Source of the DNA: an uncultured Collinsella sp.
GTDB taxonomy: Bacteria > Actinomycetota > Coriobacteriia > Coriobacteriales > Coriobacteriaceae
Reading direction: 5' to 3'
Assembly: GCA_902462065.1 (NCBI GenBank)
Contig: CABQAK010000001.1
Coordinates: 1-64,000 of the forward strand
DNA length: 64,000 nucleotides
Below, piece by piece: positions 1 to 8,944 of the stretch; the stretch's first letter is position 1; each line of letters begins with the position of its first letter. The translations under genes and the position numbers were made by a program. The notes below the pieces were generated by a model. The model worked only from the letters and a program-made list of their open reading frames with translations, was not told the origin of the DNA and did no database searches.

Positions 1-2140
1 GGAAGTGCTCGCCGTCGCCCTCGGAGGGACCCTCGGCGCGAGCCGGAGCCTCGGGCTTGTCAAGACGATCGAGCGAGATCTTGCCGCGATCGTCGACCTC
101 AATGACGACGACCTTGACCTCGTCGCCCACGTTAAGGACATCCTCGACCTTCTCCACGCGGCCCTTGGCGACGCGGGAGATGTGCAGCAGGCCGTCCTTG
201 CCGGGCAGCAGGTTGACGAAGGCGCCGAAGGGCTGGATGGAGACCACACGACCGGTGTACTCCTCGCCCGGCTCGGGAACCTTGATGATGAGCTTGATAC
301 GCTCGACAGCCTGATCGACGGACTCGCCGGTGCCGCCGACAAAGACGGTGCCGTCCTCCTGGATGTCGACCGAAGCGCCGGTCTCGTCCTGGATGCCGCG
401 GATGACCTTACCGCCGGAACCGATGACGTCGCGAATCTTGTCAGTCGGAACCTGGATGGAGACGATACGCGGAGCGGTGCTGCGCGTGGTGTGGCGCGGC
501 TCGGGGATCACATCGAGCATCTTCTGCAGGATGAAGGCGCGACCCTCCTTGGCCTGCTGCAGGGCGCGGGCCAAGATGTCAAAGGTAAGACCAGTGGCCT
601 TGTTGTCCATCTGCAGAGCGGTAATGCCCTCGGTGGTGCCGGTGACCTTAAAGTCCATGTCGCCAAGGAAGTCCTCGAGACCCTGGATGTCGGACAGGAC
701 CACGGTCTTGCCCTCCTCCTGGATCAGGCCCATGGCGATACCGGAGACCGGGCGCTTAATGGGCACGCCGCCGTCCATAAGGGCGAGCGTGGAGCCGCAG
801 GTCGAAGCCATCGAAGAGGAGCCGTTGGACTCCATGACCTCGGAGACGACGCGGATGGCGTAGGGGAACTCGTTCTCGTCGGGGAGCACCGGAAGCAAAG
901 CGCGCTCAGCCAGGTTGCCGTGGCCGATCTCGCGGCGCTTGGGGCTGCCCATGCGGCCGGTCTCGCCGGTGCAGAACGGCGGGAAGTTGTAGTGGTGCAT
1001 GTAGCGCTTGCCCTCGGTGGGCTCGATGGTATCCAGACGCTGGCCCTCGTTGAGCATACCGAGCGACAGGACGGAAAGCACCTGGGTCTGGCCACGCTGG
1101 AACAGACCGGAGCCGTGAACGAGCGGCAGGTAGTTATCCTTCACCATGATGGGGCGAATCTCATCGGCGGCACGGCCGTCGACGCGCTCGCCGGTCTCGA
1201 CGACCATGGTACGCATAGCCTTCTTCTCGAGCTTCTTGAGCGCCACGGGAATCTCGCGCTCCCAAGCGGCCTGCTCCTCCTCGGTGAACTCGGCACGGAT
1301 GGACTCCTTCAGAGCCTCGACCTTACCGATACGGGAGAGCTTGTCGGCGTCGCGAAGGGCGGCTGCCATCTCGTCGTAGTGGGCGAAGATGCGCTCCTGG
1401 ACCTCCTCGACGGGCTGGTCGAGCGGGTACTCCTTCTTGACGATGGCGCCGTTGACCTGCTCCCACTCGGCGACAAACTCGTCCTGAGCCTGGCAGAAGG
1501 CAGCAAGGGCCTCCTGGCCAAACTTCATGGCGGCGAGCATGTCGTCCTCGGAGATCTCCTCGGCGCCGGCCTCGACCATCGAGATGAAGTCGGCGGAGCC
1601 ACCCAGCTCCAGGTCCAGATCGGAGTTCTCGCGCTCCTCATAGGTGGGGTTGACGATAAACTCGCCGGTCTCCACGTTGCGGCCGATGCGCACGCAGGCA
1701 AGCGGACCCTCGAAGGGCACGCCGCCGAGCGTCATGGCCAGGGAGGCACCCATGACGTTGATGACGTCGAAGGGGTTGACCTGGTCGGCGACGAGCGAGG
1801 TGGCGACAATGTGCACCTCGTTGCGGAAGCCGTCCGGGAAGCTCGGGCGAATCGGACGGTCAATCATGCGCGCGGTGAGCGTGGCCTTCTCGCTGGGACG
1901 GCCCTCACGCTTGAGGTAACCACCCGGGATGCGGCCGGCTGCGTACATCTTCTCGTTGAAGTCGACGGTCAGCGGGAAGAAGTCGTAGTTCTTGCGCTCC
2001 TTGGAGACAACCACGGTGTCGAGCATCGTGGTGTCGCCCTGCTTGACCAGGCAGGCGCCGGTGGCCTGCTTGGCAAGCTCGCCGGACTCAAAGGTGTAGG
2101 TCTTGCCGTACAGCTCAAAGGTCTTGGATACGAGTGTCAT
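1..2140 (-). CDS. pnp: Polynucleotide phosphorylase (3' end outside window)
   Basis: Phosphorolytic 3'-5' exoribonuclease and RNA-tailing enzyme of cytoplasmic mRNA decay. The start is ATG at 2138-2140 with AAAGGAGA just upstream. The 713 visible codons contain the two RNase PH-like domains, a KH domain (GxxG seen as IGSGGK, about residues 560-620) and an S1 domain (about 627-690, ending DDRGKISL). Only the acidic, Pro/Ala-rich tail and the stop codon are missing at the window edge. It follows rpsO, the gene order known from many bacteria, with a hairpin between the two that may take part in processing. Family assignment is secure. Confidence 0.97.
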   Translation of the reverse strand, partial: MTLVSKTFELYGKTYTFESGELAKQATGACLVKQGDTTMLDTVVVSKERKNYDFFPLTVDFNEKMYAAGRIPGGYLKREGRPSEKATLTARMIDRPIRPSFPDGFRNEVHIVATSLVADQVNPFDVINVMGASLAMTLGGVPFEGPLACVRIGRNVETGEFIVNPTYEERENSDLDLELGGSADFISMVEAGAEEISEDDMLAAMKFGQEALAAFCQAQDEFVAEWEQVNGAIVKKEYPLDQPVEEVQERIFAHYDEMAAALRDADKLSRIGKVEALKESIRAEFTEEEQAAWEREIPVALKKLEKKAMRTMVVETGERVDGRAADEIRPIMVKDNYLPLVHGSGLFQRGQTQVLSVLSLGMLNEGQRLDTIEPTEGKRYMHHYNFPPFCTGETGRMGSPKRREIGHGNLAERALLPVLPDENEFPYAIRVVSEVMESNGSSSMASTCGSTLALMDGGVPIKRPVSGIAMGLIQEEGKTVVLSDIQGLEDFLGDMDFKVTGTTEGITALQMDNKATGLTFDILARALQQAKEGRAFILQKMLDVIPEPRHTTRSTAPRIVSIQVPTDKIRDVIGSGGKVIRGIQDETGASVDIQEDGTVFVGGTGESVDQAVERIKLIIKVPEPGEEYTGRVVSIQPFGAFVNLLPGKDGLLHISRVAKGRVEKVEDVLNVGDEVKVVVIEVDDRGKISLDRLDKPEAPARAEGPSEGDGEHF

Positions 2141-2153
2141 TGTTCTCCTTTAC

Positions 2154-2176
2154 CCCACAGGCCCCTTGCCTGTGGG
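2154..2176 (-). promoter_or_regulatory. Hairpin directly upstream of the pnp ribosome binding site
   Basis: A perfect 9-bp inverted repeat (2154-2162 and 2168-2176) with a 5-base loop lies 2-3 bases before the pnp Shine-Dalgarno sequence. In the transcript the loop reads AAGGG, itself SD-like. In E. coli a structured rpsO-pnp intercistronic leader is cut by RNase III and mediates PNPase autocontrol. A similar role here is inference from position only. Confidence 0.5.
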
Positions 2177-2242
2177 CTTCTCATGTGACGCGGGCCCCCT
2201 GCCCCCGCCACGCTTCAGAGCGTGATTGTTCGCGCCCTTACA

Positions 2243-2275
2243 CAAAAAGAGCGCCCCGCTGCGCAGGACGCTCTT
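2243..2275 (-). terminator. Intrinsic terminator after rpsO
   Basis: In the minus-strand transcript a 10-bp GC-rich stem (AAGAGCGTCC with its partner) is followed by TTTTT. It sits between the rpsO stop codon and pnp, so part of the rpsO transcripts probably end here while read-through supplies pnp. Confidence 0.75.
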
Positions 2276-2290
2276 AGCATGTACAAATCC

Positions 2291-2569
2291 TTACTGGATG
2301 TTGTCGCGGATGCCCAGAGCCTTGATGAGCTCACGGTACTCGACGATGTCGTTCTTCTTGATGTAGGAGAGAAGACGACGACGACGGCCGACGAGCATGA
2401 GCAGGCCACGACGGGTGTGGAAGTCCTTCTGGTGGGACTTCATGTGCTCGGTCAGCTCCTTGATGCGCTCGGACAGGATGGCGACCTGAACCTTGGGGTT
2501 GCCGGTGTCGACCGGGGTGTTACCGAACTGGGCAGTCAGCTCAGCCTTGCGCTCTTTGGAAACAGTCAT
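2291..2569 (-). CDS. rpsO: 30S ribosomal protein S15
   Basis: 92-residue S15, a primary 16S rRNA-binding protein of the small subunit platform. The protein begins MTVSKERKAE and holds the conserved family segments around HxxxHxxDFHTRRGLLMLVGRRRRLL. The start at 2569 is chosen because AAAGGTG lies at proper spacing; an in-frame extension upstream has no homology. It is followed by an intrinsic terminator and pnp. The leader carries an 18-bp perfect palindrome close to the RBS, and S15 genes in several phyla are controlled by S15 binding to leader structures. Confidence 0.97.
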   Translation of the reverse strand: MTVSKERKAELTAQFGNTPVDTGNPKVQVAILSERIKELTEHMKSHQKDFHTRRGLLMLVGRRRRLLSYIKKNDIVEYRELIKALGIRDNIQ

Positions 2570-2588
2570 TGTTTCACCTTTCGTTTCT

Positions 2589-2606
2589 TGTCGCCCGCGG
2601 GCGACA
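2589..2606 (-). promoter_or_regulatory. 18-bp perfect palindrome in the rpsO leader
   Basis: TGTCGCCCGCGGGCGACA is fully self-complementary and lies about 20 bases before the rpsO start, just upstream of its Shine-Dalgarno sequence. As RNA it can form a GC-rich hairpin. S15 autoregulation through leader RNA is known elsewhere, but no known S15 leader class can be assigned here by eye. Confidence 0.4.
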
Positions 2607-2707
2607 CTATTCGCCTCGGACTGGGAAGCCGTCGGTGGAGCGAGCATCCAAGGTCGAGGTACCAACAGGTCGGTATGTTACCACAAGCAGACCGCCCATG
2701 CGCATCA

Positions 2708-3457
2708 TCACCGACCCAACATGAATTCCATCGCACGGAGGCGCTGGTCGGTGTGCGTCGCAGCCCACACATGCGAAAGCCCGAGCAAGAACGCCGCCGT
2801 ATGCGGGTCGATTCGCTCGACCATGAGTGCATCGAAGGTCATGGACATGAGGGCGCGCAGCCACTCGACCTCACCGGTCGAAACCAGCTCGGCACCCGGA
2901 ACGCTCGACGCGCACGAACCGCACATGAGCCCGCCCGCCTGGGGCGAAAAGTACGACAGCATGGGGTCTCCGCACAGCACGCAGGCCGAAAAATCGGGTC
3001 GATAGCCCACGTGCGACAGAAGTTTAAAGACAAAGGCCGCCACGAGCAGGTCCATATGTGCCGAGTCGAGCCCACAGCCGACAAGCGTGAGCGCCCGCTG
3101 CGTGATGGCAAAGGTAAACGGGTCCTCGGCGTCCTCGAATGAGCACACGCGCGCGACCTCGGCAATCGCGCTTGCGGCGCAGGTCGTCTCGTAATCGGGC
3201 GCGGCGCCAACCGGCGCTTCCAAAAGCTCGGCCTGAGAAACAACGTCGAGCGAGCGTCCATGTGCGAGCAGCATATCGACGGTACAGAATAATTCGCAGC
3301 GCGCCGCCAAGCGCCCACCGGGTTTGCGGGCCCCCTTTGCCACGGCACGAACCTGACGACCCCGCTCGTCAAGCATCGTCAGAATCAGATCGGTCTCTTT
3401 GAGCTTGGTCTTGTCGAGCACGAGCACCTTCGTGCGATATGTCCGGGAGCCTGCCAT
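2708..3457 (-). CDS. recO: DNA repair protein RecO
   Basis: 249-residue RecO, the RecFOR-pathway mediator that anneals SSB-coated ssDNA and helps load RecA. The N-terminal OB-fold begins RTYRTKVLVLDKTKLKETD. A helical middle follows, then a CxxC...CxxC zinc site (CVLCGDP about residue 160 and MCGSC about 178). Length is usual for the family. It is the gene after era in the same direction, a conserved actinobacterial and firmicute neighbourhood. Confidence 0.93.
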   Translation of the reverse strand: MAGSRTYRTKVLVLDKTKLKETDLILTMLDERGRQVRAVAKGARKPGGRLAARCELFCTVDMLLAHGRSLDVVSQAELLEAPVGAAPDYETTCAASAIAEVARVCSFEDAEDPFTFAITQRALTLVGCGLDSAHMDLLVAAFVFKLLSHVGYRPDFSACVLCGDPMLSYFSPQAGGLMCGSCASSVPGAELVSTGEVEWLRALMSMTFDALMVERIDPHTAAFLLGLSHVWAATHTDQRLRAMEFMLGR

Positions 3458-3472
3458 GCGCGCTGCGCGTCC

Positions 3473-4540
3473 TTAGTCCTCGGCGTTGTAGCCAAAGCGG
3501 CGAATCTGGGCCTCGTCGTCACGCCAGCCGGCCTTGACCTTCACGTCCAGCTCCAAAAAGACCTGCGTGCCAAAAATGCGCTCAAGATCGCGACGGGCGT
3601 CGATACCGATATGCTTGATCATCTCGCCGCCCTTGCCGATGATGATGCCCTTTTGGCCCTCGCGCTCGACGTAAATAGTGGCGTGCACGCGCAGCACCTT
3701 CTTGGTCTGCTCGAGCGCGTCGCAGATTACGCCAACGGAGTGAGGGATCTCATCACGGGTGCGGCGCAAGACCTTCTCGCGCACAAACTCGGCAACGAGC
3801 GTCTCGTCAGAAGCGTCGGTACCCATGTCCTCGGGGAACCAACGCGGGCCCTCGGGCAAAAAGTGCGCAACGGTCTCGATAAAGGCATCGACGTTGAAGT
3901 TCTTGACCGACGACGTCACGATCTCGTCGTCAAAGTCCATAAGCTCGTGGGCTGCCTTAAGCTGCTCCATGACCTGTGCGGGGTCGGCCTCATCGGCCTT
4001 GGTGAGCACCAGGACCTTCTTGGAACGGGCATTCTTGACACGCTCGGCAACCCAGGCGTCTCCCCTGCCGATCGGTTTGGTGGCATCAATCAAAAACGCG
4101 ACAACATCGACATCGTTCAGCTCGAACAGCGCGCTCTTGTTCAGCTCGGACCCTAGACCGTCCTTGGGCTTGTGGATACCCGGGGTATCGACAAAGACCA
4201 GCTGGTAGCCGGGGCGGTTGACGACGGCGCGCATGCGGCGGCGGGTCGTCTGGGCCACCGGCGAGGTGATGGCGACCTTTTTGCCATAGCAGGCGTTGAG
4301 CAGCGTTGACTTACCGGCGTTGGGGCGGCCGACCAAGGCCACGAAGCCACTGCGGAAACCGGGCTCAACGTCGCCAAAGCCCGCGAGGCTGTCGTCCTCA
4401 TCGCACAGGGCGTCGAGCTCCTCGTCGCTCATGCCCTCAAACGGGTCGAACTCCTCGACTTCCTCATAGGCCTCGGTCGCCTTAGCATCCGGGGACTCGT
4501 CGTCCAAAATCTCATCGGTAGACTGCATATTGTCGGACAT
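3473..4540 (-). CDS. era: GTPase Era with acidic N-terminal extension
   Basis: Ras-like GTPase that binds 16S rRNA 3' end and assists 30S maturation. G1 GRPNAGKST is at residues 71-79, followed by DTPGIHKP (G3) and TKAD (G4). A C-terminal KH domain carries GIIIGKGGEMIKHIG. The first 60 residues are strongly acidic (many D/E) and precede the usual Era start, making the protein 355 residues against about 300 for typical Era. The start ATG at 4540 has GAAAGGGA upstream. It lies between dgkA and recO. Confidence 0.95.
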   Translation of the reverse strand: MSDNMQSTDEILDDESPDAKATEAYEEVEEFDPFEGMSDEELDALCDEDDSLAGFGDVEPGFRSGFVALVGRPNAGKSTLLNACYGKKVAITSPVAQTTRRRMRAVVNRPGYQLVFVDTPGIHKPKDGLGSELNKSALFELNDVDVVAFLIDATKPIGRGDAWVAERVKNARSKKVLVLTKADEADPAQVMEQLKAAHELMDFDDEIVTSSVKNFNVDAFIETVAHFLPEGPRWFPEDMGTDASDETLVAEFVREKVLRRTRDEIPHSVGVICDALEQTKKVLRVHATIYVEREGQKGIIIGKGGEMIKHIGIDARRDLERIFGTQVFLELDVKVKAGWRDDEAQIRRFGYNAED

Positions 4541-4552
4541 GGGAATCCCTTT

Positions 4553-4930
4553 CTAAATAAAGCCGAGCGCGTGTGCAAATACCAGCACGCCCACAATCGC
4601 GGCGGTGATGGAAAGAACGTATACAGAGGCGGCGGCGATGTCCTTGGCGCGTTTTGCCAGCGGATGGAGCTCCTGGGTCGCCAGATCGACAATGGCCTCC
4701 ATGGCGGTATTGCACAGCTCGCCGTGAATCACCAGGCCGCAGCAGATGATAATCGTGGCCCACTCGGCAATGTCGAGCCCCACGATGCAGCCGGCAATGA
4801 CGGTGCACACGCCCGCCACGAGCATGACCTTAATGTTGCGCTCGGTCTTGACGGCGGTGACGAAGCCCTCCATGGCGTAGGAGAACGACTTTAAAAAGGA
4901 CGGATGGTCCTTGTTCGATCCGGGAATCAT
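4553..4930 (-). CDS. dgkA: Diacylglycerol kinase / undecaprenol kinase family protein
   Basis: 125-residue integral membrane lipid kinase. The family signature ELCNTAMEAIVDL is present, with three hydrophobic segments (about residues 33-52, 55-72 and 100-122). In Gram-positive bacteria members often phosphorylate undecaprenol, feeding the lipid carrier pool of wall synthesis; diacylglycerol is the other known substrate and sequence alone does not decide. The start at 4930 has AGGAG six bases upstream. It sits between ybeY and era, a classic arrangement. Confidence 0.92.
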   Translation of the reverse strand: MIPGSNKDHPSFLKSFSYAMEGFVTAVKTERNIKVMLVAGVCTVIAGCIVGLDIAEWATIIICCGLVIHGELCNTAMEAIVDLATQELHPLAKRAKDIAAASVYVLSITAAIVGVLVFAHALGFI

Positions 4931-4939
4931 AAACGGCTC

Positions 4940-5449
4940 CTAGTCGTGGGCATGATTGGTGATGGGGCCGACGTGAACCAGTTTGGGATCCTCGCCGCGC
5001 TCGAGCGCCAGATCGCGCAGGATAGCGTCCTCGCGGGCCTCCATAACCTCGGCCTCGTCGTCCTCGATGTGGTCATAGCCCAGCAGGTGCAGCATGCCGT
5101 GAACGAGCATCAGACGGCACTCGTCAGCGGGGCTATTGCCAAAACCGGGGGCCTGACGGGCAATAACCTGCGGGGCCAAGATGATATCGCCGAGCTCGAG
5201 CGTCTCATCGGCGGGAATGTCATCGTCAAAGGCCGAATCGCACTCAAACGAGAGCACATCGGTGGTGCGGTCGATACCGCGCCACTCGTGGTTGAGCTCG
5301 TGCATCTCGTCCTCGTCGACATACGAAAGGGAAATCTCGACTTCACGCTCAACGCCCTCGGCGGCAAGCACGACCTCACAGATGTGCTCCACCTCCTGAG
5401 CATCGAGCAGCGTATCGAGCTCGGCATCGTTGCTGATCAATACACTCAA
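4940..5449 (-). CDS. ybeY: Endoribonuclease YbeY
   Basis: 169-residue single-strand endoribonuclease required for 16S rRNA 3' maturation and 70S quality control. The metal site is seen as HGMLHLLGYDH (three His), and the family segment EMHELNHEWRGIDRTTDVLSF is present. Its ATG overlaps the phoH stop by four bases (ATGA), so the two are translationally coupled. It is upstream of dgkA and era, which also act in ribosome maturation or membrane synthesis. Confidence 0.95.
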   Translation of the reverse strand: MSVLISNDAELDTLLDAQEVEHICEVVLAAEGVEREVEISLSYVDEDEMHELNHEWRGIDRTTDVLSFECDSAFDDDIPADETLELGDIILAPQVIARQAPGFGNSPADECRLMLVHGMLHLLGYDHIEDDEAEVMEAREDAILRDLALERGEDPKLVHVGPITNHAHD

Positions 5450-6432
5450 CGGGACTCCTTTCGGTCGCGTGAGCGTTGCTCACGCACGTCATCATAAGCA
5501 TCATATGCCTCAACGATACAACCCACTAGGGCATGACGCACCACGTCGGCACGCTCGAGGTGAGAAAATGCCACATCGTCGACACGGCCCAAAATCTTCT
5601 CGACATCCGCCAAGCCACCACGACGACCCACCAGGTCGCGCTGGCTGAGGTCGCCGGTAATCACGAACTTGGAGTTGAATCCAAGGCGTGTCAGGAACAT
5701 CTTCATCTGCTCGGGCGTGGTATTTTGCGCCTCGTCGAGCACCACGAAAGCATCGCTCAGCGTACGACCGCGCATGTAGGCGAGCGGGGCGATCTCGATC
5801 ACGCCGCGCTCCATAAGCTCATCGGTGCGCTCACGATCCATCATGTCAAAAAGGGCATCGTAGAGCGGGCGCATGTACGGATCGATCTTTTCCTCGAGGG
5901 TGCCGGGCAAAAAGCCCAGGTTCTCCCCTGCTTCGACAACCGGACGCGTCAAGATCAAACGGCCCACCTCATGGCGCTTGAGCGCGGCAACGGCGAGCGC
6001 CATGGCCAGATAGGTCTTACCGGTACCGGCAGGACCCAAGCCAAAGGTGATGGTATGCGAGCGAATGGCATCCACATAGCGCTTTTGCCCAAGCGTCTTG
6101 GGACGAATGACGCGACCGCGATACGAAAGCAGCACGTCATCGCGAAGCGATGTGGCCTCATGCTCGCCGTCGCGCAAGACGGCCAGGCAACGCGAGACAT
6201 CGTCGGCAGACAGGGTACGACCGGCCGCCGCCTCGCGAAAAGCATGTTCGAAAAAGCGAGCCACGAGCTCGACCTCGTCCGGGTCGCCGCTCACGGAGAT
6301 CCTATCGCCACGGGCGACCACGTGAGCGCGAACCAAGCTCTCGAGCGCACGAAGGACGCCGTCGCCGGCGCCCAAAACACGCGAGGGATCAACTCCCTCG
6401 GGAACGGTAAGTCTAATCTTCGAGGCTTCCAT
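5446..6432 (-). CDS. phoH: PhoH family ATPase
   Basis: 328-residue cytoplasmic PhoH-like NTPase, likely acting on RNA together with YbeY. Walker A is GPAGTGKT, Walker B FVVLDEAQNT, and the N-terminus resembles the KH-like region of this family. The start ATG at 6430-6432 is chosen because AGGGAGG lies at correct spacing; the reading frame continues upstream but only as overlap with mtaB. It overlaps the 3' end of mtaB by 20 bases and ybeY by 4. Confidence 0.93.
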   Translation of the reverse strand: MEASKIRLTVPEGVDPSRVLGAGDGVLRALESLVRAHVVARGDRISVSGDPDEVELVARFFEHAFREAAAGRTLSADDVSRCLAVLRDGEHEATSLRDDVLLSYRGRVIRPKTLGQKRYVDAIRSHTITFGLGPAGTGKTYLAMALAVAALKRHEVGRLILTRPVVEAGENLGFLPGTLEEKIDPYMRPLYDALFDMMDRERTDELMERGVIEIAPLAYMRGRTLSDAFVVLDEAQNTTPEQMKMFLTRLGFNSKFVITGDLSQRDLVGRRGGLADVEKILGRVDDVAFSHLERADVVRHALVGCIVEAYDAYDDVREQRSRDRKESR

Positions 6433-7705
6433 GGACCTCCCTGCGCGCATGGACCAAGCCGGAATCATCGACTCCGATGATAGCAACATCGAGCAGGCAC
6501 GGGGCTGTAAGTCCACAGGTATCGTCAAGACGGGCATGATGGAACGAACCGAGCGTCAGGTTGTCACCATACTCGAGCACGGCGCGCTCAACGGTGCCCA
6601 CGCGACGACGAGCGTCGGCGATAGCGAGCTCCTGCGCCGCGTCTCGCATACGGCGGCTGCGCTCGGCCATAACCTCGGGCGGCACCTGGTCGGGCATGTC
6701 GGCAGCAAGGGTACCGGGACGCTTACTGTAGCGGAACACGTGCATACGCGAGAACCCCACGCGGCGGCACAGCGCCAGCGACTCCTCGAACTCCTCGTCC
6801 GTCTCACCAGGAAAACCGACGATGACGTCGCACGAAAGAGACGCCTGCGGCAGGATGGCGCGAATCATGCGCACCGTGTCCTCAAAGGCCTCGGCACTAT
6901 AGGGACGACCCATGCGATGCAGCGTCGCCGTACAGCCGGACTGTACGGGCAGGTGCAAAAACGGGGCAATACGCTGCGGATAGCGCGCCATAACCTTAAG
7001 CAGGCGCTCAGAGATATCCATGGGTTCGACCGAGGAAATGCGCACATGCGCAATAGTCGTGCGCTCCATGATGGCCTCGAGCAGCTCATCGATTTCGACA
7101 TGCTCGTCGGTCGCGCTCTTGCCATCGTAGGCACCCAGGTTCACACCGGTCAGCACCACCTCGGGCACGCCGGCCTCCTGGGCCTCGCGAACTTGCTCAA
7201 GCACGGACTCGACGGGCACGGAACGCTCGGGACCGCGGGCCTTCCACACGATGCAATAGGTGCAACGGTGGTTGCAGCCATCCTGGATCTTCACACCCAG
7301 ACGCGAGCGACCCAGAGCGTCGACCACATCGCTGTCGCTGCAGGCGGCCACACTATCGGATTCGACACCCAGCACATCGCAGACACGTTCGGCGACATCG
7401 ATCTTAGACGGCTCGGCAATCACGCGATCCGAAAGCTCCAACAGCTCCTCGGGATGCAAATTGACCACGCATCCGGTCACGACTACATAGGGCTCATTTG
7501 GATGGGCCAGCGCATGACGGACGGCCTTACGGGTCTTGGCCTCGGCCTCGCCCGTAACGGCACAGGTGTTAATGACGATCAGGTCGGCATCCTGGGGCTC
7601 CACCATAGCAAAACCCAGGCGCATAAGATCGGCAGTGATACGGTCAGACTCAACCCGGTTGACACGGCAGCCGAGGTTGACGACGGAAATATGGGGTGCG
7701 AGCAC
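6413..7705 (-). CDS. mtaB: tRNA t6A37 methylthiotransferase MtaB
   Basis: Radical-SAM enzyme converting t6A to ms2t6A at position 37 of ANN-decoding tRNAs. The N-terminal UPF0004 domain begins ISVNLGCRVNRVESD, with cluster cysteines at NTCAVTG and GCVVN. The radical-SAM CxxxCxxC is CNHRCTYC, followed by a C-terminal TRAM-like region. It is 430 residues. Start is GTG at 7703-7705 with AAGGAG upstream. It lies directly after dnaJ and overlaps phoH. Confidence 0.94.
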   Translation of the reverse strand: MLAPHISVVNLGCRVNRVESDRITADLMRLGFAMVEPQDADLIVINTCAVTGEAEAKTRKAVRHALAHPNEPYVVVTGCVVNLHPEELLELSDRVIAEPSKIDVAERVCDVLGVESDSVAACSDSDVVDALGRSRLGVKIQDGCNHRCTYCIVWKARGPERSVPVESVLEQVREAQEAGVPEVVLTGVNLGAYDGKSATDEHVEIDELLEAIMERTTIAHVRISSVEPMDISERLLKVMARYPQRIAPFLHLPVQSGCTATLHRMGRPYSAEAFEDTVRMIRAILPQASLSCDVIVGFPGETDEEFEESLALCRRVGFSRMHVFRYSKRPGTLAADMPDQVPPEVMAERSRRMRDAAQELAIADARRRVGTVERAVLEYGDNLTLGSFHHARLDDTCGLTAPCLLDVAIIGVDDSGLVHARREVHGSLED

Positions 7706-7714
7706 GCGGGCTCC

Positions 7715-8863
7715 TTAATCGAGGATATCGTCGAGGGCACTCTTGATACGGTCGGTCACCGACTTCTTACCGGAAGCGACGTCATCGCCCATCTCATCGG
7801 CAAAAGCACGGAGCAGCTCGCGCTGCTTATTGGAAAGATTGGTGGGAACGACCACGCGCAGTTGCACGATCAAGCGGCCACGCGAACCGCCACCGCCAAT
7901 GCGCGGCATGCCGTAATTATTGACGCTCACGGTGTCGCCGTACTGGGCGCCGGCGGGGACGCACACCTTAACGACCTCGTCGGGCATAATGCCCTCGACA
8001 TCGATCTCGCAGCCGAGCGCAGCCTGCGCAATCGAGATATCGCTCACCAGGTACAGGTCGTCACCGTTGCGCTTAAAGCGCTCATGGTCGGCAACGCGCA
8101 CGTTGACAATCAAGTCGCCCGAAGGCTCGCCGCGAAGACCGGCCTCGCCAAAGCCGCTCACACGCAGCTGTCGACCGGTCGAAACGCCGGCGGGAATATC
8201 GATGTCAATCTTTTCATGCGAAGGCGTGCGGCCCTGACCATCGCAGGTCTCGCAGGGATGGTCGATAACCGTGCCCTCGCCATGGCAGTCGGGGCAAGGC
8301 GAGGAAGACTGAACCTGGCCCAAAAACGATCGCTGAACCGTCGTGACATAGCCCGTGCCGTGGCAGCGGCCGCACTGCTTTTCCTGTGCGCCCTCTGCCC
8401 TACCGGTGCCATTGCAGTCCTCGCAAGGAGCAAAGCGGTCATAGCTGATTGTCTTTTTGCAGCCGAGCGCCGCCTCCTCGAGCGTCACCGAAAGCGAGAT
8501 GGCCATGTCACGACCGCGACGACGCTCGCGACGGCTGCGGGCGCCACCGCCGGCACCGCCGCCAAAAAACGACGAGAACAAGTCGTCCATGCCCATACCA
8601 CCAAAGATATCGTTGATATCGACGTAGCCCGAACCACCAGGGCCGTCGGCAGTGCCGTAACGGTCGTAGTTAGCACGCTTCTGCTCATCGGAAAGAACGG
8701 AATAGGCCTCGTTGAGCTCCTTGAACTTGGCCTCGGCCTCGGGGTCGTCCGAAACGTCCGGGTGTACGGTACGGGCCTTCTTTAGAAACGCGCGCTTAAT
8801 CGTCCGCGCGTCGGCATCCTTGTCGACGCCAAGTACCTCGTAGTAATCCCTATTTTCCGACAC
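7715..8863 (-). CDS. dnaJ: Chaperone DnaJ
   Basis: 382-residue full-length Hsp40 co-chaperone that delivers clients to DnaK and stimulates its ATPase. The J domain begins NRDYYEVLGV and has HPD. It is followed by a Gly/Phe-rich linker, four CxxCxGxG zinc repeats (CEDCNGTG, CGRCHGTG, CPDCHGEG, CETCDGQG) and both C-terminal substrate domains. Start is GTG at 8861-8863 with GGAAGGA seven bases upstream. It is the second of two tandem J-protein genes; the upstream copy is membrane-anchored. Confidence 0.95.
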   Translation of the reverse strand: MSENRDYYEVLGVDKDADARTIKRAFLKKARTVHPDVSDDPEAEAKFKELNEAYSVLSDEQKRANYDRYGTADGPGGSGYVDINDIFGGMGMDDLFSSFFGGGAGGGARSRRERRRGRDMAISLSVTLEEAALGCKKTISYDRFAPCEDCNGTGRAEGAQEKQCGRCHGTGYVTTVQRSFLGQVQSSSPCPDCHGEGTVIDHPCETCDGQGRTPSHEKIDIDIPAGVSTGRQLRVSGFGEAGLRGEPSGDLIVNVRVADHERFKRNGDDLYLVSDISIAQAALGCEIDVEGIMPDEVVKVCVPAGAQYGDTVSVNNYGMPRIGGGGSRGRLIVQLRVVVPTNLSNKQRELLRAFADEMGDDVASGKKSVTDRIKSALDDILD

Positions 8864-8944
8864 GACCGAATCCTTCCGACTTTCATTATTGTCACAGTGC
8901 GTCCTATACCCAAGCTGGGCCAACCGCAAACAGAGGGTTTGATG

